Notes under the pieces: model-generated
Told to the model about the DNA's origin: nothing
The model's input: the letters and a program-made list of their open reading frames with translations, nothing else
Databases searched by the model: none
Shown here: one piece after another, positions 30,185-39,709 of the stretch
Layout of the letters: every line of letters begins with the position of its first letter
Numbering within the stretch: position 1 is the stretch's first letter
DNA from: Ferruginibacter sp.
GTDB taxonomy: Bacteria > Bacteroidota > Bacteroidia > Chitinophagales > Chitinophagaceae
NCBI RefSeq assembly: GCF_028288465.1
Contig: NZ_JAQBNR010000015.1
Coordinates: 248,001-312,000, forward strand
Length of the DNA: 64,000 bases
Direction: 5' to 3'
Made by a program: the position numbers and the translations under genes

Positions 30185-31345
30185 ATGCAAAAGATTACCA
30201 GTTGTATATTTTTTTGTGTTGTTGTCTGCGCTACCGTACAGGCGCAAAAATTTAATGGCCTCGAAACAGATATGGGCAATTTGTTCCGGATGTCAGATGC
30301 TAAAACAAGGTCTGTCAGTCCTGAAAATTTTAATGGTGCAAAAGGCGAAGGCGGCAAAGCTACTACCGGCACCGGAAGCAGGGCAAGCAGGGATCTGGGG
30401 CAGGGCTGGAAAGTTAGTCCGAGTGTGGTGATTAAATCTAAAACTACTTTTACAGTGGCGGAGATCACGGGCCCCGGTTCCATACAACATATCTGGATGA
30501 CGCCTACCGGTAACTGGCGCTATTCTATTATCCGCTTTTATTGGGATGATGAAACTACGCCTTCGGTAGAAGTTCCGGTGGGCGACTTTTTTGGCATGGG
30601 TTGGGGTAAATACTCGCCTTTGCAATCGCTGGCAGTTTGTGTAAACCCGGGCAGTGCATTTAACTGTTACTGGCCGATGCCGTTCAGAAAAAAATGTAAA
30701 ATCACCATGGAAAATATAGACGATGCCGATATGGTATTGTACTACCAGGTAGATTATACGTTAACTGAAGTACCGTCGGATGCGGCCTATTTTCATGCAC
30801 AGTTTAACCGCACCAATCCACTGCCTTACAAACAGGATTATGTATTGGTTGATAATATTAAAGGTAAAGGTCAGTACGTAGGAACGTATATTGCCTATGG
30901 CTCTAAAAACAATGGCTGGTGGGGCGAAGGAGAAATAAAATTTTTTATGGATGGTGATACCAATTATCCTACTATTTGTGGTACGGGTACAGAAGATTAT
31001 TTTTGCGGCTCCTATGATTTTGATACACAGAAAAAAAATGAAGCAGGTGTAGAGCAATCCAACTATACAGAGTATTGTACACCTTATGCAGGCTTGCACC
31101 AGGTAATAAAAGGCGACGGGCATTATGAAGTAGCGCAACGGTTTGGCTTATATCGCTGGCACATCAAAGATCCCATTCGTTTTGAAAAAGATTTGAAAGT
31201 AACCATACAAGACCTCGGCTGGCGACATGACGGCCGCTACCTTCCATTGCAGGATGATATTGCATCCACTGTTTTTTGGTACCAGGCAGATCCACATACA
31301 CCTTTTCCGAAATTACCATCCAAAGATCAGCTGGAAGTAAATTAG
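30185..31345 (+). CDS. Secreted DUF2961/GH172 family glycosidase
   Basis: This 386-aa protein has a signal peptide (to about residue 20, ending VQAQ) and the DUF2961 fold, now classed as glycoside hydrolase family 172. Visible blocks are GPGSIQHIWMTP, WDDETTPSVEVPVGDFFG, GWWGEGEIKFFMDGD (E248/E250) and GTGTEDYFCGSYDF (E270). GH172 members act on furanosides: difructose dianhydride I synthase/hydrolase and exo-alpha-D-arabinofuranosidase on mycobacterial D-arabinan. The Glu in GTGTED and one in GEGE are likely catalytic carboxylates. It probably frees a furanose sugar in the periplasm for the FucP-type permease upstream. It is the last gene of the sugar cluster. Confidence 0.88.
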   Translation: MQKITSCIFFCVVVCATVQAQKFNGLETDMGNLFRMSDAKTRSVSPENFNGAKGEGGKATTGTGSRASRDLGQGWKVSPSVVIKSKTTFTVAEITGPGSIQHIWMTPTGNWRYSIIRFYWDDETTPSVEVPVGDFFGMGWGKYSPLQSLAVCVNPGSAFNCYWPMPFRKKCKITMENIDDADMVLYYQVDYTLTEVPSDAAYFHAQFNRTNPLPYKQDYVLVDNIKGKGQYVGTYIAYGSKNNGWWGEGEIKFFMDGDTNYPTICGTGTEDYFCGSYDFDTQKKNEAGVEQSNYTEYCTPYAGLHQVIKGDGHYEVAQRFGLYRWHIKDPIRFEKDLKVTIQDLGWRHDGRYLPLQDDIASTVFWYQADPHTPFPKLPSKDQLEVN

Positions 31346-31394
31346 AAAGATTGATTTTATTGCAGAGGCATTAATTCAACAGTAATCTGACAAA

Positions 31395-31940
31395 ATGGAT
31401 AAAAGACACAGATTTAAATCAGGACTGTTTTTCGGAGTCTTAATGGCTGTTTCGTTCATTGTCCAAGACTTGTTAGGTCATCCCAGTCTAACGTTCCCGA
31501 ATATATTAACAACAATGGCATCGGGGTTAGCGGGTGGAGCTGTAGCAGGAGTTTTGTTTGGCTGGATGATGGGACTTTTTGCAAACTCTGAATTGTTAAT
31601 GAAGGGAACAAAAATTAACACACTTACAGATGAAAGCATTTTGTTTGAAACGGGTGCCAATCATTTCAAAGGTGCCGAAGGCGTAGGTGGAAAGCTATAC
31701 CTGACCAACCAGCGACTCGTATTTAAATCACACAGGTTCAACATACAAAATCATGAACGCTCAATCAATCTGTCAGATATCGGGCAGGTTGAAAGATATA
31801 AGATATGGGGATTAATCAATAAAGGTTTATTGGTAACGACACTTCACAATAAAACTGAAAAATTTGTAGTACAGCAAATAGATGAATGGATTAACCAACT
31901 GCCGAAAAAGAACGATTCACAATATCTGCATTTGCAATAA
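31395..31940 (+). CDS. Membrane-anchored GRAM-domain protein
   Basis: The 181-aa protein has two N-terminal helices (GLFFGVLMAVSFIVQDLLG and a Gly/Ala-rich GLAGGAVAGVLFGWMMGLF). A GRAM/PH-like domain at about 78-165 follows, with GKLYLTNQRLVFKSH and a basic loop ERYKIWGLINKGLLVTT. GRAM domains bind lipids or proteins at membranes. The function in bacteria is unknown. It is separated from the GH172 gene by 50 bp and followed by a terminator, so it may be its own unit. Confidence 0.75.
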   Translation: MDKRHRFKSGLFFGVLMAVSFIVQDLLGHPSLTFPNILTTMASGLAGGAVAGVLFGWMMGLFANSELLMKGTKINTLTDESILFETGANHFKGAEGVGGKLYLTNQRLVFKSHRFNIQNHERSINLSDIGQVERYKIWGLINKGLLVTTLHNKTEKFVVQQIDEWINQLPKKNDSQYLHLQ

Positions 31941-32045
31941 CATTACAAATAATCTAAAAATTTATTCCATTCTTTATATCAACTGTAGTTTAATTAAATG
32001 CTGGTCAATTCAACACAGAGTCATAAAAATACAAATGTCTTTCTG

Positions 32046-32077
32046 AAAGCTGTTGCACTAATGCAGCAGCTTTTTTA
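32046..32077 (+). terminator. Intrinsic terminator after the GRAM-domain gene
   Basis: AAAGCTGTTGCA / TGCAGCAGCTTT (one G-T pair) with a CTAA-type loop, followed by TTTTTTATT. It is oriented for the plus strand about 105 bp past the GRAM gene stop. Confidence 0.75.
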
Positions 32078-32248
32078 TTGGCGGATGCTGATGAAATACC
32101 GGTGACATTCAGAAACCTGCTGGTTACTAAATAATACAACCTGCCTGTTGAAAAAATCAATAATAAACTGTAATTTAATCCGGCCAAAGAAACACCACTC
32201 TGTCCACAGGAAATAAGCAAATCATTTTTTAAGTTCAAAACTTTAATT

Positions 32249-32596
32249 ATGCCATTACACTTTACCAGTGCCAGAAATATACTTTCTGTATGCCTTTTAT
32301 CCGCGGCATTCTCTTTCAGCAGCTGTTACACTTACCGCGTTGCCACCAATGCACAGGCTGGTTCCGAACTTTCCAAACCCGTTACTGCACATGCCTTTTT
32401 TTGGGGACTGGTACAAAAACCTGCAGAGATACATACGCCCGTTTGCGATTCGCTGGAGGTAAACGGACTGTCGGAGGTGATTGTTAAAACCAATCTCGGG
32501 TATGCCGCCATAACTGTTGTTACCCTGGGTATTTGGTGCCCTGTGAAAATGCAGTGGAGATGCAGTAAACCTTGTAAAAAAACCGGTAGCTTATAA
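32249..32596 (+). CDS. Bor/Iss-like lipoprotein
   Basis: The 115-aa protein has a lipobox-like AAFSFSSC, then an AFFWGLVQ block and a C-terminal TLGIWCPVKMQWRCSK. These correspond to HHFFVSG and TLGIYTPLEARVYC of the lambda Bor and plasmid Iss outer-membrane lipoproteins. Bor/Iss confer serum resistance in E. coli, but homologues in environmental Bacteroidota have no known role. Two C-terminal Cys could form a disulfide. It lies 12 bp upstream of the FAD oxidase gene, so the two are co-transcribed. The family match is by pattern only. Confidence 0.75.
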   Translation: MPLHFTSARNILSVCLLSAAFSFSSCYTYRVATNAQAGSELSKPVTAHAFFWGLVQKPAEIHTPVCDSLEVNGLSEVIVKTNLGYAAITVVTLGIWCPVKMQWRCSKPCKKTGSL

Positions 32597-32608
32597 AAAT
32601 CAATTAGC

Positions 32609-34120
32609 ATGAAAATAGTTTCAATGGGCCAGCAGCAGTGGCAAAACAAGCATGAGATTTTTACAGAGAACATCAAAGAACTCTATATTGCGGGCAACGA
32701 CCCTGATATGGGCGCACTGGACAGTTACAACGATGCCACCATTGCGCTGCAAAAAATGATTGGAGATGCAATACAGGCAGGCACTCCCTTTCGCTCACTC
32801 GGCGCCGGGTGGTCGTGGACAAAAATTGCCACCTGTAAAGATGGTATTATGCTGGATACCAAACAGCTGAACACCACCTTAACCCTTACCCGGCAGAGCG
32901 TAAAAAAATCGTATAAAGGGGATATCAACAACCTGATTTTTGCCCAGTGCGGCAACGGCGTTTGGGAGTTGAGCCGGGACCTGCGGCCAGAAGGGTTGTC
33001 ATTGAAAACCTCCGGTGCCAGCAATGGCCAAACCATTGTGGGCGCTATGTCTACGGGGGCCCATGGCTCATCTATTGATGTAGGTGCGGTGCAGGATTAT
33101 GTAGTTGGCATGCACATTATTACCGGCCCGGATAAGCATGTTTGGCTCGAAAGAAAGTCCGCCCCGGTTGTTACCCAATCATTTCTAAATAAACTAAATA
33201 CCACACTGGTACAGGATGATGATTTGTTTAATTGCGCCCTGGTAAGTTTCGGCAGTTTTGGTTTTATTCATGGCGTGCTGCTGGAAACTGAACCCCTGTT
33301 TTTACTGGAGACTTACATGCGCCGGATGCCCCATGATGACACATTAAAAGGGTTGATGTCAACCCTGGATTTCAGCAATGCTGCACTGCCCTGCGGTAAC
33401 GAAAGGCCGTTCCATTTTTCCGTAGTGCTTAACCCGTATGATATGGATAATGGTGCATATGTATTTACTTTTTACAAAAGACCTTACCGCACAGATTATG
33501 TTAAGACGGCCAGCAATGCAGATGGCATAGGGCCCGGCGATGATGCACCCTGTTTTATCGGCAAGCTCACATCGGCTGTGCCTGCACTGGTACCGGTAAT
33601 AGTGAATAAACTGCTGGCAGGTGTGTACCAGCCGTACGAAAAGCAATACGGTACGTTTGCTGAGATTTTTAGTAATACCACCCTGCATGGAAAGCTATTG
33701 AGCGCTGCTATTGGGATACCGCTTAACCAGGTAAACCGGGTAACAGAAATATTATTTGAAATGAATAAAACGCACGGGCCGTTTGTAGGCTTGTTCGCTT
33801 ACCGCTTTATCAAAAAATCAAAAGCTACACTTGCATTTACGCGTTTTGATTATACCTGTATCCTGGAACTGGATGCCGCTTTTTCCGACGATACCAAAAG
33901 CTTTTACACAGCAGTATGGCAACGGCTGGAGGATGAAGGTATTCCTTTTACTTTTCACTGGGGTAAAATGAATGAACTGAATGGTGACCGTATTGCAAAA
34001 ATGTATGGCGATAATGCAATCACCTGGATGAAGTGCAGGAATAAATTGCTCGGTGCCGGTAGCCTGAAAGTATTTACCAATCCATTGCTTACTGAATGGG
34101 GGCTGGACCAGGTGATGTAA
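32609..34120 (+). CDS. FAD-linked oxidase of the aldonolactone-oxidase type
   Basis: The 503-aa flavoprotein has an N-terminal FAD_binding_4 (VAO/PCMH) domain with FRSLGAGWSWTKIA and SGASNGQTIVGAMSTGAHGS. Its C-terminal substrate domain resembles D-arabinono-1,4-lactone or sugar-alcohol oxidases. No Tat or Sec signal is clear. The His before the flavin loop (TGAHGSS) lies where some members attach FAD covalently. It would oxidise a hydroxyl or lactone with oxygen or another acceptor. It forms an operon with the Bor-like gene upstream (12 bp) and the secreted protein downstream (44 bp). The substrate cannot be assigned. Confidence 0.85.
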   Translation: MKIVSMGQQQWQNKHEIFTENIKELYIAGNDPDMGALDSYNDATIALQKMIGDAIQAGTPFRSLGAGWSWTKIATCKDGIMLDTKQLNTTLTLTRQSVKKSYKGDINNLIFAQCGNGVWELSRDLRPEGLSLKTSGASNGQTIVGAMSTGAHGSSIDVGAVQDYVVGMHIITGPDKHVWLERKSAPVVTQSFLNKLNTTLVQDDDLFNCALVSFGSFGFIHGVLLETEPLFLLETYMRRMPHDDTLKGLMSTLDFSNAALPCGNERPFHFSVVLNPYDMDNGAYVFTFYKRPYRTDYVKTASNADGIGPGDDAPCFIGKLTSAVPALVPVIVNKLLAGVYQPYEKQYGTFAEIFSNTTLHGKLLSAAIGIPLNQVNRVTEILFEMNKTHGPFVGLFAYRFIKKSKATLAFTRFDYTCILELDAAFSDDTKSFYTAVWQRLEDEGIPFTFHWGKMNELNGDRIAKMYGDNAITWMKCRNKLLGAGSLKVFTNPLLTEWGLDQVM

Positions 34121-34164
34121 GCAATCACTCCAGCTGCCTTTATTTTGTACATTAAAATTGTTGC

Positions 34165-35454
34165 ATGCCCCGTGTTTTTTTTGTTGTGTTGTTTTTTTTG
34201 ATGGTGTATTGGTGTGCCGGCCAAAACGGCGACAGTATTGCTGCCGGAATAAGGCAGATCAACAGGGAGGTTGTTAATCAAACCGGCGGTGCAGTTATTT
34301 CCAACCGTGCAATGAATGTTTTCCTGGCAGATAAAACGGGCTACCTGGCGGGCAGTGATGCGCTGTCCTTCTTTACGAATTATGTAACCTTCAATTCCAC
34401 CGATGGCATCTTTACGGTGAACCATAATTTTCAAACACCCGGCGGCAGGGACGAGCTGTTGAAAAACTTGTTAAGCGTGGGGTTTAAAGCCAATGTAAAT
34501 AGTATTGGTGCTGGTTTTTTAGATAAACGATTCGATGATGAACTGGGGCTTACAATTAATTATAAATGGCTTGGAAAAGTAAAAACAAAGTCTGATGCTT
34601 ACCAACAGCAATCCATGAATGCATTGCGGGCCGGGCTTGTTCATACACTCGAATCAGCTATTGAGAAAGAAACAGCCGATTTTAAAACAGCATTGAACAG
34701 GGTAGCAGCAGCTGATATCAATGGAGCAAATGCGGACAGTGCCAGGGCATTGATACAAAATAATTTTTATGCAGATTTAAAAGAAAAATACCAGGCCCTC
34801 TTTGCCATGCAACAGGCAGAACTGCTTACCAAAACGGCTCATTTTGAAACCATCTGTTTCGGGTATACCAGCTTCACAGCCACTATCCCGGTTATTGCCC
34901 CTGCTTATACCATTGCACCCACCATCAATGCTGCATTTGTACAAAAGCATAGTTATCCTATGCAATTGATGCTGGCACATACCAGGCTGTGGGAAGGCAG
35001 CCATTGGGGCAGGTTATTTGTAACGCTTGGCGGCAGCCTGCTGCTCAATAATTCCAAACTAAGTTATGGCGTTGATAAAATAAATCCGGGTGCCTATACA
35101 ATGATGGGTGGTACGGATACACTTACGCTGGCTCAGAAAGAGAAAGGGTACCTGGGTCGGTATCAAACTTTTGTTACGCCGGCACTACTCGGGCGCATTG
35201 TTTATTATCCCACCAATTCGCATGTTGGTTTTAGTGTAATGGCAGAACAACATATCGGCAAAGACAATTTGCTCAATGCGAGGGTAGGTGTACCCATTGT
35301 GCTGATCAACAGCAAAAAAACACCCGCTGTTACTTTTGAATGCTATGTGTCTTTTTTTGATATGGGGCACACCGTTAAAAACCTGCAAGGCCTCGGTAAA
35401 CGAACAACGGTAGGTATTGCTGCCGGTATTCCTTTTAGCAGGCTGATGTATTGA
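34165..35454 (+). CDS. Secreted protein of unknown function
   Basis: This 429-aa protein begins with a signal peptide (FFVVLFFLMVYWCAGQ) and contains alternating amphipathic stretches. Its C-terminal half is rich in Gly, aromatic and Thr residues (HWGRLFVTLGGSLLL, VGFSVMAEQHIG, RTTVGIAAGIPFSRLMY), which look like outer-membrane or surface beta-strands ending in an aromatic. The middle (about 140-210) is helical. I recognise no family. Being 44 bp behind the FAD oxidase, it is probably expressed with it. Confidence 0.75.
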   Translation: MPRVFFVVLFFLMVYWCAGQNGDSIAAGIRQINREVVNQTGGAVISNRAMNVFLADKTGYLAGSDALSFFTNYVTFNSTDGIFTVNHNFQTPGGRDELLKNLLSVGFKANVNSIGAGFLDKRFDDELGLTINYKWLGKVKTKSDAYQQQSMNALRAGLVHTLESAIEKETADFKTALNRVAAADINGANADSARALIQNNFYADLKEKYQALFAMQQAELLTKTAHFETICFGYTSFTATIPVIAPAYTIAPTINAAFVQKHSYPMQLMLAHTRLWEGSHWGRLFVTLGGSLLLNNSKLSYGVDKINPGAYTMMGGTDTLTLAQKEKGYLGRYQTFVTPALLGRIVYYPTNSHVGFSVMAEQHIGKDNLLNARVGVPIVLINSKKTPAVTFECYVSFFDMGHTVKNLQGLGKRTTVGIAAGIPFSRLMY

Positions 35455-35598
35455 TTTTGCATGCAGTTTAAAAAGTATTGCTTCGGAATGTGGCTTCGGC
35501 CCTGCTGATGAGATGCAATGGTGGCCTGCCGGAGATGTACGTTATCAGATGCGTAACAGCAGTAAAAAAAGGTAACAGCCAGCTTGATGCGGGACGGT

Positions 35599-35973
35599 TC
35601 ATTCATTTTTAAGCCATCCTCTCTTCCAAAATACATGTTGAATTAAATAACCTGTCAATGCGAAAATGAACCCGCTCAACAGTAAACTAATAATCACAAT
35701 TCCTGCAATGTCTTCTTCAGGATGGATTTTATGCAGTGTATATAGCAAAAGAAAATCAATCAGTACTCCGGCAACAAAACCTCTGATGGCCCCTGTTTTA
35801 GATTTTCCAGTTTTAATGAGCCAATATACAGTAGCCACAAAACCTGCCCAAAAGAATCCAGCTACAGGCATCTTATTTTCATAAAAACCTCCCATGCCAA
35901 CGAGTATAACAAATACACAACACACCCGGTATATTGCCAGGTGTGCTATATAATGTTGCTGCAATTTGTCCAC
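35599..35973 (-). CDS. Small integral membrane protein, unknown
   Basis: The 124-aa product has four predicted helices: AIYRVCCVFVILVGMGGF, FFWAGFVATVYWLI, GFVAGVLIDFLLLYTL and AGIVIISLLLSGFIFALTGYLI. It has a basic loop between helices 2 and 3 (KTGKSKTGAIR) and a charged C-terminus. No family is recognised. It converges on the secreted-protein gene and has a repeat-bearing upstream region. Confidence 0.7.
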   Translation of the reverse strand: MDKLQQHYIAHLAIYRVCCVFVILVGMGGFYENKMPVAGFFWAGFVATVYWLIKTGKSKTGAIRGFVAGVLIDFLLLYTLHKIHPEEDIAGIVIISLLLSGFIFALTGYLIQHVFWKRGWLKNE

Positions 35974-36184
35974 TGTGATAAGATTTAGATGTTACAGTTT
36001 GTTTATTTGTCAAAAGTCATTGTGTGTCGCTGCACAGCGAAGAAATGTTGCGCAATCTTTTGGCCGAAACAAATGTACACTTTTGCAGGCGTTCCGTTGT
36101 TATTCATACTATACATCAATTCCCTGGAACAGAGTTGTGTTTCATGACCATCCGAAGCCCTCACCCAATCCGAAAATCGCACAG

Positions 36185-36310
36185 AAGTTGGAGCATGATT
36201 TTTGTGATTCAATGGTGGTCATGATTGAAGATGCAGTAGCATATCAATTCACCAACCACAACAATCCAACAACCAACAATCCAACAACCCACAAATCAAC
36301 AATTTAAATG
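36185..36310. repeat. Degenerate hairpin-family remnant plus CAACAATCC-type tandem repeat
   Basis: 36190-36235 contains GCATGATTTTTGTGATT and CATGATTGAA blocks related to the hairpin elements at 37533 and 40044. 36245-36307 is a run of CAACAATCC/AACAACC units. Apart from this, 35974-36510 shows no gene. Confidence 0.6.
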
Positions 36311-36510
36311 TTTTGAAGAGTTGTTTGCACCCAACGGGAGATTGCCCTAATGACAGCTGGAGTTGAATAATATTGACGAATTGATTTTCATTATCATGTT
36401 TTTTGTTTTACTTTCATAATAGCATCAATATACGTCTCGTGTTTAATTTGCAGATTTTTAGATATGCTACGTGAGAGGTAATTTGGTAACGCATCTAAAC
36501 TATACAAACA

Positions 36511-37461
36511 GTGGCGAGACTTTACTTCACGTCAGTTCTTTTGCTATCTTTTTTTGTTGCTTCCGCACAAGTCAACACAAATAAAGATAGTTCCCTTAAC
36601 GGGACTGCTATAAAAGTTACGCTGCTGGGTACTGGCACACCACAACCGCTGATGGATCGCTTTGGACCCTCAACACTTGTTCAGGCTGGCAACACTGTTT
36701 TATTATTTGATGCTGGCAGGGGATGCCTGCAAAGGTTACGACAGTTGAAGATAGAATATGATAGACTGGATGCCTTGTTTCTTACACATCTTCACTCCGA
36801 TCATATTGTAGGGTTATCCGACTTGTGGCTTACAGGATGGCTTATAACCGACCGAAAAACGCCCCTGCCCGTGTTTGGGCCAGCTGGCGCCAGGCAAATG
36901 ACTGATTACTTGCAAAAGGCGTATGCATTTGATATGAAAATAAGGGTGGAGGATGATAACGCTGCCATTGAAGGAGGCCAATTAGTAACCACTGATATAA
37001 AGGAAGGTATTGTGTATGAAAAAAATGGAGTAAAAGTGATTGCATTTTTAGTAGACCATTACCCTGTAATTCCAGCTTTTGGATATAGAATAGAATATGC
37101 CGGACATGCTGTTGTGCTGTCAGGAGATACGCGTTATTCAGCAAATCTTATCAGGTTTGCAAAAGGAGCAGATCTGTTAGTGCATGAAGTCGTTATTGCT
37201 CCAGGCACATTAAAAGTAACTGATCCCAAATATCACGTACTGGCACATCACACAACACCTGAACAGGCGTGCAGGGTTTTTAAAGCTGTTCAGCCAAAGC
37301 TTGCGGTGTATGATCACATTGTGCGCCTGTATGGGCATTCACCCGATGAAATAATTAAACTTACCCAATTGAATTATTCAGGTCCGTTTGTAGTAGGTGA
37401 GGACTTAATGAATTTCTCAGTTGGCGATACCGTCACTATAAAACGATGGGGAGAAAAATAA
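36511..37461 (+). CDS. Secreted metallo-beta-lactamase-fold hydrolase (RNase Z/AttM-like)
   Basis: The 316-aa MBL-fold protein starts at GTG 36511, since the signal peptide (LLLSFFVASAQ) requires it. The metal motif THLHSDH (92-98) is intact, with LFDAGRG before it and VLSGDTRYS (bridging Asp), VHEVV and LAHHTTPEQA (late His) after it. The order and spacing resemble ribonuclease-Z-like or arylsulfatase-type MBL enzymes, but the exported location argues against tRNA processing and for hydrolysis of an ester or lactone in the periplasm. It stands alone between repeat-bearing spacers. Confidence 0.88.
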   Translation: MARLYFTSVLLLSFFVASAQVNTNKDSSLNGTAIKVTLLGTGTPQPLMDRFGPSTLVQAGNTVLLFDAGRGCLQRLRQLKIEYDRLDALFLTHLHSDHIVGLSDLWLTGWLITDRKTPLPVFGPAGARQMTDYLQKAYAFDMKIRVEDDNAAIEGGQLVTTDIKEGIVYEKNGVKVIAFLVDHYPVIPAFGYRIEYAGHAVVLSGDTRYSANLIRFAKGADLLVHEVVIAPGTLKVTDPKYHVLAHHTTPEQACRVFKAVQPKLAVYDHIVRLYGHSPDEIIKLTQLNYSGPFVVGEDLMNFSVGDTVTIKRWGEK

Positions 37462-37532
37462 AACCCTCATTGGCGTAACCAACCCTCGGCAAAAATATAA
37501 ATTGTAATGATAAATTGAATATAACAGATCAA

Positions 37533-37665
37533 CCCCCAATCCGTCAACCACACAATACTCTGAACTATGACTTTTGTGATTAAATGATTAAAATGATAAA
37601 ACTACAGTCCCCTCAATCCCCCCAATCCTAAAATTCACACCAATCAAACAAATCACAGCGCTTAC
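37533..37665. repeat. Dispersed hairpin element (TCTGAAC family), copy 1
   Basis: Contains TCTGAACTATGACTTTTGTG (37559-37578) and TAAATGATTAAAATGAT, then CCCCAATCCTAAAATTCACA and AAACAAATCACAG. The two arms are imperfect inverted copies. The element is shared with the copies at 40044-40392. No gene is seen in 37462-37801. Confidence 0.65.
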
Positions 37666-37801
37666 AACATCCCGCAATCCAACCCTTTCCACGCACAAGG
37701 TAATAGTTACCCAACAGCCGGGGCAATACCTTCCTCAGTGTACAGTAAAACATTCATGGCCGTTAATTTGCAGGCAGTATTGTGAACTAAAAAACACACA
37801 C

Positions 37802-38089
37802 ATGAAACGAAACACCATCCTCGCCATTTCAGCAATGGTTGTGCTGGCAGCCTGCAGCAACGGCGGCACGTCAGACACAAACACTACCACCGACACCATG
37901 CATACCGGTAAAATGGATACCATGCAAACGCAACCAACCGGCCCGACATCCGGCAATGGTAATACGGCCGCAGGCACATCCAACCCGGCCCCTAACTTAA
38001 CAGACACCGCAGCCATAGGTACCAACCGCAACGCCGGAAGGGATACCAGCCATGTACCGAAAGACACGCCGCACAGAATGAAACACTAA
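37802..38089 (+). CDS. Small low-complexity lipoprotein
   Basis: The 95-aa product has a lipoprotein signal (ISAMVVLAACSN) followed by a disordered Thr/Asn/Gly/Pro/Ser/Asp-rich tail with TDTMHTGKMDTMQT repeats. Such Thr/Asp-rich tiny lipoproteins are common in Chitinophagaceae and have no known role. It has its own upstream region with a hairpin repeat, and a stem-loop terminator lies 250 bp downstream. Confidence 0.8.
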   Translation: MKRNTILAISAMVVLAACSNGGTSDTNTTTDTMHTGKMDTMQTQPTGPTSGNGNTAAGTSNPAPNLTDTAAIGTNRNAGRDTSHVPKDTPHRMKH

Positions 38090-38339
38090 CCGGCAACAAG
38101 GAATGCAATTCCGGTTTGTGCCATTTACATCCCGAAAATGGAAAATAGCACGCCTGTCAAAATATATACAGCAGTTACAATCAATGTGTTGTGTTACTGG
38201 CACGGTTTAGGACTTGTATAATGTACAAGCGATGATGAACGAAGAGAGGAAAAAGAAAAGCAGCTAACAACATCACCGCAGTTAAAATTAAAAAGGATTT
38301 TCCCAAAGATATAGTCATTCAGGATTATGGTATAAAAGC

Positions 38340-38368
38340 GCCGTCTCAACAAATGAGGCGGCTTTTTT
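38340..38368 (+). terminator. Intrinsic terminator
   Basis: GCCGTCTCA / TGAGGCGGC with a 5-nt loop followed by TTTTTT. Plus-strand oriented; the nearest upstream gene is the small lipoprotein. No gene is seen between 38090 and 38340. Confidence 0.65.
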
Positions 38369-38402
38369 ATGACGCTAAGGGAGAGGTGAGTGGTGAGTGG
38401 CG

Positions 38403-39311
38403 TCATTGAGCAGCAAACGTTTTAAATGATAACGACATATCTACACCACGCCCCACAATAAAACTTTCAATTTTCATTACGCCATAAAAATGGTTTCTTG
38501 TAATATATGCTATCAGCGTTCCGCTATTTACATAGCGCTTATCAATTGAGTTGCCCGTAAACAATCCCTTTGCCTCATTTTCTTTTAGCTGCGCTAAAGT
38601 TACATTGTCGTAGCACGAAGCGCAGGTGCCCAACAGGTAAAACCTGGCGCCATTTTGCGGAACAATGCTTGCCGTGTTTGCATCATAAACGTTCCACCAA
38701 AAATCGCCTTCCGTCGCCTGGCCGCTTTTTTCTAAATCAGCATGAAAAGTAGAATGCACGATTGTATTTTGCCGTTCAGTTAACATTGGTTCACGCAACA
38801 TTGCCGCCCCCGCTGTAAGCGCATGTACCGTTAAAGGGCTTTCTGTGCCTTTCGGGCTCTTTATATCAATACGCGGAGGCATTGTTATTGGCTGGCTCGC
38901 TACACCTGCACTTTGGTTCGTATGCGTTTCCTGCACAACAATAACCGGCAGGTGCAGCATGGAGTCGGCTGCTTTTTTTATATAACGTGCATCGCCCCGG
39001 CGGTTCGGTTTTAAAGGCGGCGGTGTAAAAACAAGTGCTTTGTTTGCGTACATTTTTGCATCGGAATAACTGGCGGTATTAAAACTGGCAGCGGCCAGCA
39101 TGAAATACGTAAAAGCCGCCGGCACTTCGTGTATACTATTTTTAAAACTGGTTAAGGCAGTTTCAAAATCATTGTTGTTAAAGGAGGTTATTCCCTGAAC
39201 TAAAAAGTCCTGAGCCCTGGCAGTATCCTGGCCAAGCGCTTTGTTTTTGCTGAATATAACAATCAGCACAACAAAAAATAACAGCGGCTTTGTAATGTGT
39301 TGCAGTTTCAT
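38403..39311 (-). CDS. Secreted TPR-containing protein
   Basis: The 302-aa protein has a signal peptide (LLFFVVLIVIFSKNKALGQ), then a TPR segment (FLVQGITSFNNNDFETALTSFKNS, YFMLAAASFNTASYSDAKMYANKAL), an Arg-rich linker and a C-terminal domain of unknown type. The C-terminal part holds a CASCYD motif with two Cys three residues apart that could bind metal or form a disulfide. It shares an operon with the membrane protein upstream (14 bp gap). Confidence 0.78.
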   Translation of the reverse strand: MKLQHITKPLLFFVVLIVIFSKNKALGQDTARAQDFLVQGITSFNNNDFETALTSFKNSIHEVPAAFTYFMLAAASFNTASYSDAKMYANKALVFTPPPLKPNRRGDARYIKKAADSMLHLPVIVVQETHTNQSAGVASQPITMPPRIDIKSPKGTESPLTVHALTAGAAMLREPMLTERQNTIVHSTFHADLEKSGQATEGDFWWNVYDANTASIVPQNGARFYLLGTCASCYDNVTLAQLKENEAKGLFTGNSIDKRYVNSGTLIAYITRNHFYGVMKIESFIVGRGVDMSLSFKTFAAQ

Positions 39312-39325
39312 ACATGTTGGTTTAA

Positions 39326-39709
39326 TTAGTGAAACACAGATTTCAATTCATTGCTGTCAACCTTTTTCATAGGCACCACCGGCGTTGTAGTTTTGGACGT
39401 GGCTGTTGAGTCTTTAGTGATGGTAGTATTGCTTTTTGTATTGTAGTAACTGACTGTTTTGTTAATGTAAATGGCAATGGTAATCAGCATAATGCCAAGT
39501 GCTACAAACAAAAGCCCGGGCGACACACTTGCGAGGTCTGCTTTAAAACCGGCAAAGCTGGAAGAAAATTTAAATTCACCTTTAACCCCGGCCGAGATAA
39601 GGTTGTAGCCAAGCTTAATTGTTTTATACCCCAAAATAAAACAGATGATTTTCATAACAACAATCATTGAAAATGAAATAAGGTATATTGTTTCGGGGGT
39701 TTGATTCAT
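39326..39709 (-). CDS. Two-helix membrane protein, unknown
   Basis: The 127-aa protein has a first helix (LISFSMIVVMKIICFILGY) and a second (VSPGLLFVALGIMLITIAIYI), with a loop of about 35 residues and a Ser/Thr/Lys-rich C-terminal tail. No family is recognised. It precedes the TPR protein by 14 bp, so the two probably form an envelope-associated pair. Confidence 0.7.
   Translation of the reverse strand: MNQTPETIYLISFSMIVVMKIICFILGYKTIKLGYNLISAGVKGEFKFSSSFAGFKADLASVSPGLLFVALGIMLITIAIYINKTVSYYNTKSNTTITKDSTATSKTTTPVVPMKKVDSNELKSVFH

Noticed and set aside
32005..32238. 77-codon minus-strand frame
   Set aside because: It overlaps a plus-strand terminator hairpin and has no recognisable domain.
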